From: JABWAJ01 sp046153985
GTDB taxonomy: Bacteria; Bacteroidota; Bacteroidia; Chitinophagales; Saprospiraceae
NCBI GenBank assembly: GCA_046153985.1
Contig: JBJXFD010000033.1
Span: 1-6,324, forward strand
Reading direction: 5' to 3'
Length of the DNA stretch: 6,324 nt
The position numbers and the translations under genes are program-made. The notes beneath the pieces are model-generated. The model did not search any database. It was not told the DNA's origin and saw only the letters and a list, made by a program, of their open reading frames with translations. The stretch's first letter is position 1. The number at the start of each line of letters is the position of its first letter. Shown here in pieces: positions 1 to 6,060 of the stretch.

Positions 1-2
1 CC

Positions 3-1406
3 CCCGCCCGCCACTGGAACCAGCTTGCCTGTGACGCCATTTACCTAACCAAAACACCCCCGACCATCGCGGCCCGCGCCTTGGCCATGGTACACACCGC
101 CATGTACGATGCCTGGACCAACTTCAACGATGGCGGCTGCGAGGTCAGCACGACCACGGGCAGTAAACTCAAGCGCCCGGATGCAGAGTGTACCCGCGAA
201 AACCGCGAAAAGACCTACAGTCATGCGGCCTACAATGTATTGATGGAACTGTTCTGGCTCGGACTGCCGCCGGAAAACAAAAACATGTTCCGTGACTACA
301 TGTGCGAACTCAACTACAACCCTGACGATCGTTCGCTCGACCCAAATACGGCAGTCGGCATTGGCAACCTGTCTGCAAAGTTGCTGACCGAGTGCCGCCT
401 CGGCGATGATAGCAACCCGCGCGCTACTTTACACGCGGGCGCCTACACCGACTGGTCTGGTTATGTGCCAGCCAACCCGCCGCCGCCTCAGGCCATGCTT
501 AAAATTGACAAATGGCAACCTCAGCTCCAACCCGATGGCAAGGCGCAAACGTTCCTGACCCCGCACTGGGGCTGCGTGAAACCCTTCGCGCTGGACTGGG
601 GCGGCGAATTTCGCCCCTGCGAACCTGAAAAAATCGGAGGAGATGATTTTGAAAAACAAGCCGAGGAAGTGCTCAACATCAGTGCCGCGCTTACCGACCA
701 ACAAAAAATGATCGCCGAATACTGGGCTGGCATGCACGAAGACCGCTTCCCAGGAGCCATCAACGATCCGGCAACTGGCGTTTGGGCCCCGCCGCCCTCG
801 CAAATCTGTCGTATCGCACGGTATGTTTCAGAAAAAAACGAATTCAAAAACGCCAACGATATCAAACTGTTTTTTGCGCTGACCAATGCCTTGCTCGATG
901 CCAGCATTGCCGCCTGGGACTGCAAGGAGTATTATGATTATGTTCGACCGGTTTCGTTGATCCGGCACCTTTACGATGAGCAACAGCCGGAAGCATGGGG
1001 CGGCCCCTGTCAGGGCAAAAAAACAATCAAAGGTGAGGAATGGATGCCTTATTTGGTGGGTACGCCACCGTTTTCAGAATACGTGTCGGGCCACAGCACT
1101 TTCAGCAAAGCCGCTGCCTATATTTTCACAGCATTCTGTCAAAGCGGTGAATACGACGATGCGCTGACCATCCCCGCTGGAGGCTCGCGTATTGAAAAGA
1201 ACTGCCCCAAAGGACCGGTGCCTGCTACCGATATTACCCTTAGCTGGGCAACTTTCGACGATGCAGCAGCAGAGGCGGGTATGTCGAGGTTATACGGCGG
1301 CATTCACTTTAAAGATGGCAATTTGAACGGCGGCAAACTCGGTCAAAAGGTTGGGGAAAAAGTGTGGACCAAGGTGCAGCGGTATTTTAACGGAGAATTG
1401 GGCTAA
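3..1406 (+). CDS. Vanadium-dependent haloperoxidase / PAP2-superfamily protein, 5' end outside window
   Basis: The C-terminal part of a vanadium haloperoxidase-like enzyme of the PAP2 phosphatase superfamily, which binds vanadate or phosphate and oxidises halides or hydrolyses phosphoesters. The frame is open to the left edge, and the upstream codons continue the family's N-terminal pattern (HWNQLACDAIYL, then ARALAMVHTAMYDAW), so the TTG at 81 is not the start. Counting residues from 81, the anion-site motif is complete: K282-x6-R289-P290, then S336-G337-H338, then S402-R403-x5-H409 (SRLYGGIHF). These match the Lys, Arg, Ser-Gly-His, Arg and His ligand set of the superfamily. At least eleven cysteines are scattered along the protein, which fits an exported, disulfide-bonded enzyme, but any signal peptide lies outside the window. 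The stop codon shares its last A with the parA start. Haloperoxidase and acid phosphatase activity cannot be separated from the motif alone. Confidence 0.9.
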   Translation, partial: PARHWNQLACDAIYLTKTPPTIAARALAMVHTAMYDAWTNFNDGGCEVSTTTGSKLKRPDAECTRENREKTYSHAAYNVLMELFWLGLPPENKNMFRDYMCELNYNPDDRSLDPNTAVGIGNLSAKLLTECRLGDDSNPRATLHAGAYTDWSGYVPANPPPPQAMLKIDKWQPQLQPDGKAQTFLTPHWGCVKPFALDWGGEFRPCEPEKIGGDDFEKQAEEVLNISAALTDQQKMIAEYWAGMHEDRFPGAINDPATGVWAPPPSQICRIARYVSEKNEFKNANDIKLFFALTNALLDASIAAWDCKEYYDYVRPVSLIRHLYDEQQPEAWGGPCQGKKTIKGEEWMPYLVGTPPFSEYVSGHSTFSKAAAYIFTAFCQSGEYDDALTIPAGGSRIEKNCPKGPVPATDITLSWATFDDAAAEAGMSRLYGGIHFKDGNLNGGKLGQKVGEKVWTKVQRYFNGELG

Positions 1407-2182
1407 TGATCATATCCATCGCCATACAAAAGGGCGGCTCTGGAAAAACCACCACCGCTGTCAATTTGGCCGCTGCACTGCGCGACCTGGGCAAGTCTGT
1501 GCTATTGATTGATCTTGACCCACAGGCTAATCTGAGCCAGTCGCTCGGAGCGCCGGAAGAACCTGTTGAAAACATCTATCAGGTTTTACGCCGCGAAGCA
1601 TTTGGGGAAACTGCCGATATCGCTACGGCAATTATCGATTGCCACGGCATGGATCTGGTGCCCGCAGCCTTGGAATTGGCCGGAGCTGAATTGGAATTGG
1701 CCAGCGTGTACGGCAGAGAGCAAATTTTGGCGCAACTGATCGGGCGTTTAAAAAAGCGATACGATTTTATCCTCATTGACTGCCCGCCTTCCATCGGAAT
1801 GCTCACGGTGAACGCTTTGGTAGCCAGCGATTTAATGTTGATGCCGATGCAGGCGGAGTTTTTGCCCTTGAAAGGTGCGCGGAGCTTTTTGACGCACATA
1901 GTCAAAATCAAGAAACTCAACAAGAAATTGGAATTGTTGGGCTTTGTGTTGACTAAATTTGATCCGCGCAAAACGATGAACAAGCAGGTATTGGAACAAT
2001 TGACCAGCGAGTTTGGAGAAAAAAAAGTTTTTTCAAGCCGTATCCGGGCCAACATCGCTTTGGCCACCGCACAGGAAAAAGGAAAGGATATTTTTAATTT
2101 TGACCCCAACTCGAACGGGGCAAGCGATTACAAGGCCCTGGCCGAAGAATTGCTCACAAAAATCAAAAAACTTGCGTCATGA
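1406..2182 (+). CDS. ParA/Soj-family P-loop ATPase (orphan, no ParB visible)
   Basis: A 258-residue ParA/MinD-superfamily ATPase. Proteins of this family bind ATP as dimers, associate with the nucleoid or membrane, and partition or position DNA or large protein assemblies. Seen directly: a deviant Walker A, KGGSGKTTT, with signature lysine K9 and catalytic K14; Walker A' LLIDLDPQANLS with D38; Walker B FILIDCPPS with D125; and the C-terminal pattern of Soj-type proteins (TKFDPRKTMNKQV, then FSSRIRANIALATAQEKG). The length is typical for short chromosomal-type ParA and there is no N-terminal helix-turn-helix of the plasmid SopA type. The start is the ATG in TAATG, which overlaps the upstream stop by one base; a GGAG at 1392-1395 could serve as a ribosome site about ten bases away. 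The end overlaps the next start (ATGA), so translation is probably coupled to the DUF4157 gene. No parB or parS-like site is seen, so a cargo-positioning role is possible, as inference only. Confidence 0.94.
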   Translation: MIISIAIQKGGSGKTTTAVNLAAALRDLGKSVLLIDLDPQANLSQSLGAPEEPVENIYQVLRREAFGETADIATAIIDCHGMDLVPAALELAGAELELASVYGREQILAQLIGRLKKRYDFILIDCPPSIGMLTVNALVASDLMLMPMQAEFLPLKGARSFLTHIVKIKKLNKKLELLGFVLTKFDPRKTMNKQVLEQLTSEFGEKKVFSSRIRANIALATAQEKGKDIFNFDPNSNGASDYKALAEELLTKIKKLAS

Positions 2183-4122
2183 AAAGCACCGCTCGCAGCC
2201 GCCGACATCGCAATGCACACACGCACGAAGCTCAACAACAGGAGCAGGCAGCGCCTTTTTTTACAAAAAGTGAAGACAGGGCTGGACAAAAGCCCTTTTT
2301 CAATGCGCCTGGCGGTGGCGCAGTGCAGACCAAATTGAGCATTGGCCAGCCGGGCGACAAATATGAGCGCGAAGCTGATACGGTGGCCGAACGTGTAGTC
2401 AACCATTCAGGCGGACAAGCGCCCGGTGTGCAACAAAAACAGGAAATCAGCAGTATCCAAAGACTTGCAACCGATAAAGAGGACGAAAAACTCGGCACCA
2501 ACGACGCCCGCATGGCTCGGGATAAGGAAATTCAGGAAAAAGCGGATCCTGTTGCAAAGGAGGAAATGAAAAAGGAGGAGGAAAAACCCGCTGCGGTGCA
2601 AAAAATGGATGCGCCTAAAGAAGAGGAAAAGCCTGGCGCGGTGCAAAAAATGGATGCGCCTAAAGAAGAAGAAAAACCCGGCGCGGTGCAAAAAATGGAA
2701 GCGCCAAAAGAGGAGGAAAAACCTGGTGCGGTGCAGAAGATGGACGCGCCAAAAGAGGAGGAAAAACCTGGTGCGGTGCAAAAAATGGACGCACCGAAAG
2801 AAGAAAAAAAACCGCCCGTACAGGCTAAATCGGACGCGCCAGCTTCCGTTTCACCAGCCTTAAGTGGTCAAATTGAAGGCTCTCAGGGAAAGGGCCATCA
2901 AATGCCGGATAAAACCCGGGCAGAGATGGAACAAGGCATCGGCGCGGATTTCAGGGGCGTAAACATCCATACCGATGAAGAGGCTGCAGACATGAACCGT
3001 GAACTAGGTGCACAGGCATTCACGCATGGGCGGGATATCTATTTTAGCGACGGGAAATACAACCCGGATTCTTCCAGTGGGAAACGATTGCTGGCGCATG
3101 AATTGACGCATGTGGTGCAGCAGAATAAGAGTTCCAGAGTACAAAGGTTTATCGCGTCGCCATTGCTAGACAGTAGCCACTCTGAAACTGCTATAAAATG
3201 GTATCAAAAAAATAGAAAGAGGTACACAGCTGAAATAATTGGTAAAATTCAAGAGGTTGTTAGAGTGCCAAATACTGGTGTTATGAATGATACTGATGTT
3301 CAGGCGGTTGCACATTGGCAAGATAAGAATCAGTTTAAAATTAATGGAATTGCCGGGAATTCTGAATTGCCAGTTATGTTTCCATCTGGCTTGGCAGAAA
3401 ATAATCCTCAAAATACATATTCGGTTGAAGGTTTATTGCTGGACTGGGCTAAGTTAACTACCCCTCTAGAAAGGATAAAGGCGATTGCAGATATAATAAA
3501 CGATTATTTAATGACCGCGGGTGTTCCCAAATGTGAAATTATAATTGCAGATTTAAAAGATTCAACCAATGGCAAATTTAATTCTCTGAACTGGCGCATA
3601 AAAGTAAATAAGACCTTATTAAATATGCACTCATTATCAAAGACTGATATCAATCAAATAATGACCACAGTGTTTCACGAAGCCCGGCATGCCGAACAAC
3701 ATTTCAATATGGTGCAAATGAAAGCAGGAGAAGGGAAGAAGGCTAAATATCTTCATACTAACCTAATGGTTCCAATGTCCGTCGCTGAGGCTGCAGTTGC
3801 AAGTCCAATAAAAAAAGGCTCAATTAATGCCTTGATAGCGAAAGGTTGGTATGATTACGAACATGGGACAAAATCAATTTACCAGAATCATGTTTATAAA
3901 AAACTTGAACGAAGGGGAGATAGAATGCTTAAATTTGAGGATAAATATTCAACCAATCAAACACCTAAAAATTTAGAAAAATTTAAAAATGCGCATGAAG
4001 ATTATACAAAGGCATTTCAAGCCTATGAAAACCTTCCTATGGAGAGTGATGCATGGCGCATTGGGAAGGTCGTTAAAATAAAAATAAGGAATTTGCAATT
4101 GATAAAACTTGGATTCAGTTAA
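2179..4122 (+). CDS. DUF4157 (eCIS core) protein with C-terminal HEARH metallopeptidase-like domain; putative injected effector
   Basis: A 647-residue multidomain protein with no signal peptide or membrane segment. In order: a basic start; a leader motif KLSIGQPGDKYEREADTVA (52-70), common at the head of DUF4157 proteins; a highly charged Lys/Glu-rich stretch (~100-220) with five tandem 15-residue repeats; the DUF4157 domain (~242-315) ending in LLAHELTHVVQQ, whose HELTH (307-311) is a zincin HExxH motif; a segment at ~337-400 resembling a peptidoglycan-binding fold (IGKIQ, NTG, AVAHWQ, INGIAG); and a C-terminal domain (~412-647) with a second HExxH, HEARHAEQ (500-507), candidate third zinc ligand E537 or E622, and a terminal LPMESDAWRIG. 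DUF4157 proteins are strongly associated with extracellular contractile injection systems, often as effectors. The downstream Afp15/PVC15-type ATPase supports that reading. Base composition drops sharply after the DUF4157 domain, as in modular toxins with exchanged tips. The domain call is firm; the protease activity and injected status are inferred. Confidence 0.92.
   Translation: MKSTARSRRHRNAHTHEAQQQEQAAPFFTKSEDRAGQKPFFNAPGGGAVQTKLSIGQPGDKYEREADTVAERVVNHSGGQAPGVQQKQEISSIQRLATDKEDEKLGTNDARMARDKEIQEKADPVAKEEMKKEEEKPAAVQKMDAPKEEEKPGAVQKMDAPKEEEKPGAVQKMEAPKEEEKPGAVQKMDAPKEEEKPGAVQKMDAPKEEKKPPVQAKSDAPASVSPALSGQIEGSQGKGHQMPDKTRAEMEQGIGADFRGVNIHTDEEAADMNRELGAQAFTHGRDIYFSDGKYNPDSSSGKRLLAHELTHVVQQNKSSRVQRFIASPLLDSSHSETAIKWYQKNRKRYTAEIIGKIQEVVRVPNTGVMNDTDVQAVAHWQDKNQFKINGIAGNSELPVMFPSGLAENNPQNTYSVEGLLLDWAKLTTPLERIKAIADIINDYLMTAGVPKCEIIIADLKDSTNGKFNSLNWRIKVNKTLLNMHSLSKTDINQIMTTVFHEARHAEQHFNMVQMKAGEGKKAKYLHTNLMVPMSVAEAAVASPIKKGSINALIAKGWYDYEHGTKSIYQNHVYKKLERRGDRMLKFEDKYSTNQTPKNLEKFKNAHEDYTKAFQAYENLPMESDAWRIGKVVKIKIRNLQLIKLGFS
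2584..2808 (+). repeat. Five tandem 45-bp repeats encoding a 15-residue unit
   Basis: Five in-frame copies of a 45-base unit encode KP(A/G)AVQKM(D/E)APKEE(E/K), residues 136-210 of the DUF4157 protein. A shortened, degenerate sixth copy (KPPVQAKSDAP) follows directly. Copies differ mostly at synonymous or near-synonymous bases (for example GAA/GAG, CCT/CCC and GCG/GCA), so they are partly diverged rather than freshly expanded. The unit is rich in Lys, Glu and Pro and should be disordered or extended, forming a spacer between the N-terminal leader and the DUF4157 domain. Each copy carries one VQK motif. Confidence 0.95.
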
Positions 4123-4385
4123 ATTTTTCATCATTTTATTCAATAACATGACCGTTGAGTTTTCCAAATTGCTTCCAGATTTTCACCAATTTGCACTACA
4201 GCGAATAGCCTCTTTTTTTAATGAAAAACCAGAAGAAATAATTATACCAAATTGGGCTACTGATAAGAGTAAAAATCAACCGAATTTACTCAAACTTATA
4301 TCCTCAAACAGTTTTACGGACGAGGAATACCTGATTTTAATTATCGCATTGGTATCACATATTGCCCCTAATTTGTTCGACGACC
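3180..4385 (+). other. A/T-rich compositional island spanning effector C-terminus and ATPase N-terminus
   Basis: Hand counts of 60-base rows give 57% G+C at 2281, 55% at 2941 and 48% at 3121, then 28% at 3181, 35% at 3241, 32% at 3541, 20% at 4081 and 37% at 4321, and then 62-63% at 4381 and 4441. One row inside the block, at 3661 around the HEARH motif, reaches 47%. Both edges fall inside genes: just after the DUF4157 domain, and about 80 codons into the AAA+ ATPase. No direct repeats, insertion sequence or integrase were seen at the edges. The pattern fits a replaced cassette or a region under different selection. Confidence 0.7.
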
Positions 4386-5503
4386 TTATACGTCAAGCCC
4401 TACCCACCCAAGGCGACTTTCCCCAGCTCGGCGGTACTCGCGGCAAAAACTTTCGTGGCTTCCTGCCCACAGGCGAAACCGCCCTGTTCCTGCTCGCCGG
4501 CGATGACCTCGAAAAGCGGCTGGAAGTGCAGGAATTGTTTAGCCCGGAGCATTTTTTTAGCAAAAAGCGCATGCTCTGGCTCGAAGACGTGCCGGCCGGC
4601 GAGCCGCGTATGAGTGGAAAGATCATCTTGGCACAAGAGTACATAGACCTATTTACAACAGGCAAGATATCAAGGCCCACATTCAATGCCGAATTCCCGG
4701 CCAAACTGATCGAAACGGACATGACTTGGGACGATCTGGTGCTCGATCAAGACATCCTGACGCAAATCAGGGAATTGGAAATCTGGGTAAAGCACAATGA
4801 ACGGATGCTACATGACTGGGGGCTGCGCAAGCGCATCAAACCAGGGTACAGGGTCTTGTTTCACGGCCCACCAGGGACAGGCAAAACATTGACCGCCAGT
4901 CTTTTAGGAAAATATACCGAAAAAGAGGTGTATCGAATAGACCTTTCTACCGTGGTGTCAAAATATATCGGTGAAACGGAGAAGAACTTGTCTACCCTTT
5001 TCGACAGAGCGGAGGATAAGAATTGGATCTTATTTTTTGATGAGGCTGATTCTCTTTTTGGCAAACGCACCAGCGTCCGCGATGCGCACGACAAATACGC
5101 CAATCAGGAAGTTTCCTACCTCCTTCAAAGATTGGAAGACTTTAACGGCCTGGTTATTTTGGCATCAAACATGAAGTCCAATATTGACGATGCTTTTATG
5201 CGGCGATTCAATGCCATTGTCAAATTCCCTATGCCGGATGAAAGAGAGCGCATCCTCATCTGGCAGAAATGTTTCCCGGAAATAATTCATTTCGAGGTCA
5301 ATGGAACTGGCAAAGCCCTTGATATCCCTAAGGTCGCGGCTAAATATGAATTGTCAGGTGGTAGTATAATTAATGTTGTGCACTATGCCTGTTTAAATGC
5401 CATGTCATATCAGACGGAGACGATTACCTGGGAAAGTGTTAGGCAAGGTATTCAGCGAGAATTTGCAAAAGAAGGGCGTGTTTTTAAGGATTTGGGGCGT
5501 TGA
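4148..5503 (+). CDS. AAA+ ATPase of the eCIS (Afp15/PVC15-like) family
   Basis: A 451-residue AAA+ ATPase. Residues ~1-85 form a poorly conserved A/T-rich N-terminus; ~86-225 hold the middle region usual in eCIS ATPases (FPQLGGTRGKNFRGFLPTGE, then FPAKLIETDMTWDDLVL); the AAA core follows. Seen directly: Walker A GPPGTGKT (240-247), pore loop SKYIGETEKNL with aromatic Y273, Walker B ILFFDEAD (D298, E299), sensor 1 LASN (N341), arginine-finger region FMRRF (R352, R353) and sensor 2 LSGGS (402-406). All catalytic residues are intact, so an active hexamer is expected. In Photorhabdus virulence cassettes the related PVC15 has been implicated in loading effectors into the particle, so its place 25 bases after a DUF4157 gene is meaningful. 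I chose the ATG here over an in-frame TTG at 4109 that lies inside the preceding gene; neither has a Shine-Dalgarno, which is usual in Bacteroidota. Role in loading or assembly is by family analogy. Confidence 0.93.
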   Translation: MTVEFSKLLPDFHQFALQRIASFFNEKPEEIIIPNWATDKSKNQPNLLKLISSNSFTDEEYLILIIALVSHIAPNLFDDLIRQALPTQGDFPQLGGTRGKNFRGFLPTGETALFLLAGDDLEKRLEVQELFSPEHFFSKKRMLWLEDVPAGEPRMSGKIILAQEYIDLFTTGKISRPTFNAEFPAKLIETDMTWDDLVLDQDILTQIRELEIWVKHNERMLHDWGLRKRIKPGYRVLFHGPPGTGKTLTASLLGKYTEKEVYRIDLSTVVSKYIGETEKNLSTLFDRAEDKNWILFFDEADSLFGKRTSVRDAHDKYANQEVSYLLQRLEDFNGLVILASNMKSNIDDAFMRRFNAIVKFPMPDERERILIWQKCFPEIIHFEVNGTGKALDIPKVAAKYELSGGSIINVVHYACLNAMSYQTETITWESVRQGIQREFAKEGRVFKDLGR

Positions 5504-5576
5504 GTAAGCACTGCCCAATGGCAATTTATTGGTGTATAGACAACTATTCAATGTCAAATTCAAAGTATTTCTTGAT

Positions 5577-6026
5577 ATGAAAATCTTGATTATTTTCTTT
5601 TATCTGAGTTTATGTTCCAATTGTGGAAATGTAATTGAACCTACAAAGAAGTCAAACGAATTGAATGTGATACGCACAGATACCATACCACCTACCGGTG
5701 CTACATCAGTCCTCATCGTCCGGGGAGTGATGGATGCCGTTGGCGAAAAACTAGAAAAATTGGATTCCCTAATGAAGCGCAACTATAATTTGCTGCACGC
5801 CATCCCAGAGCAGCCGGACGGCATTTTCAGCGTGGAAATTCTTTATGAAAACAATTATCTCCAAAAAGTGGGCTTCAATGCCATTGTAGCAAACGATTCC
5901 GAAGTAACCATGCACGGCTTTTTCGAGTTGCAAATTCCTGTTTGGGCTGGTATAAAAAGCCTTCGGATCGTGAAAAACGCGAATGGAAAAGTATTGCGTG
6001 AATTCAGTAAACATGAGATTCCTTAA
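5577..6026 (+). CDS. Small exported protein of unknown function, possible lipoprotein
   Basis: A 149-residue protein I do not recognise. The N-terminus MKILIIFFYLSLCSNCGN has a short hydrophobic core followed by two cysteines (C13, C16), so it is probably exported. A lipobox is possible but imperfect: LSLC has Leu and CSNC has Asn before the cysteine, where Gly, Ala or Ser is usual. The mature part runs through a Thr/Pro stretch (TDTIPPTGATS), a charged likely helix (VGEKLEKLDSLMKRN) and a C-terminal half rich in alternating hydrophobics (IFSVEILYENN, then FFELQIPVWAGIKSLRIVKN) that suggests a beta-sandwich. I chose the ATG over an in-frame TTG at 5529 because it places the signal sequence at the very N-terminus. 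It follows the ATPase by 73 bases and precedes another exported protein, so it could be the tail of the same transcript or a separate unit. It could serve the injection locus, but nothing in it shows this. Confidence 0.72.
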   Translation: MKILIIFFYLSLCSNCGNVIEPTKKSNELNVIRTDTIPPTGATSVLIVRGVMDAVGEKLEKLDSLMKRNYNLLHAIPEQPDGIFSVEILYENNYLQKVGFNAIVANDSEVTMHGFFELQIPVWAGIKSLRIVKNANGKVLREFSKHEIP

Positions 6027-6060
6027 ACCATATTTTTTCACTTTCTAAAACTTAAAGAAC

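Noticed and set aside
976..1167. 63-residue + strand open frame inside the haloperoxidase gene
   Set aside because: It is out of frame within a gene whose catalytic motifs are in the main frame, with no motif of its own.
1579..2109. 176-residue open frame on the minus strand inside parA
   Set aside because: It is fully antisense to a strongly supported ParA gene, has no recognisable motif, and reads as a codon-bias shadow.
2407..2781. Minus-strand open frame with repeated Phe/Leu/Arg-rich units (FFLLFWR, HFLHR)
   Set aside because: The periodicity is the reverse complement of the 45-base repeats of the DUF4157 gene; the peptide is an artefact of Glu/Lys-rich codons read backwards.
2584..2808. 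Possible CRISPR or intergenic repeat array
   Set aside because: The 45-base units abut with no spacers, stay in frame and encode a repeated peptide, so this is an intragenic tandem repeat.
4109..4147. Upstream in-frame TTG start extending the ATPase by 13 residues
   Set aside because: It begins inside the DUF4157 gene and adds a hydrophobic FFIILF stretch not expected in this cytosolic family; the ATG at 4148 is the simpler start.
5512..5523. TGCC-CAAT-GGCA inverted repeat after the ATPase gene, possible terminator
   Set aside because: The stem is only four pairs and is followed by ATTTATT, not a T-run; too weak to call.
5529..5576. Upstream in-frame TTG start for the small exported protein
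   Set aside because: It would place 16 residues before the hydrophobic export signal; the ATG at 5577 gives a normal signal-like N-terminus.
5551..5580. Nine-codon ORF whose TGA overlaps the ATG of the exported protein, possible leader peptide
   Set aside because: It is too short, has no ribosome site and no regulatory codon pattern; chance in A/T-rich sequence is enough.
6031..6039. TATTTTTTC resembling the Bacteroidota -7 element TAnnTTTG
   Set aside because: The last base of the box differs and no TTG-type -33 element is seen about 19 bases upstream; it may be only A/T-rich spacer.
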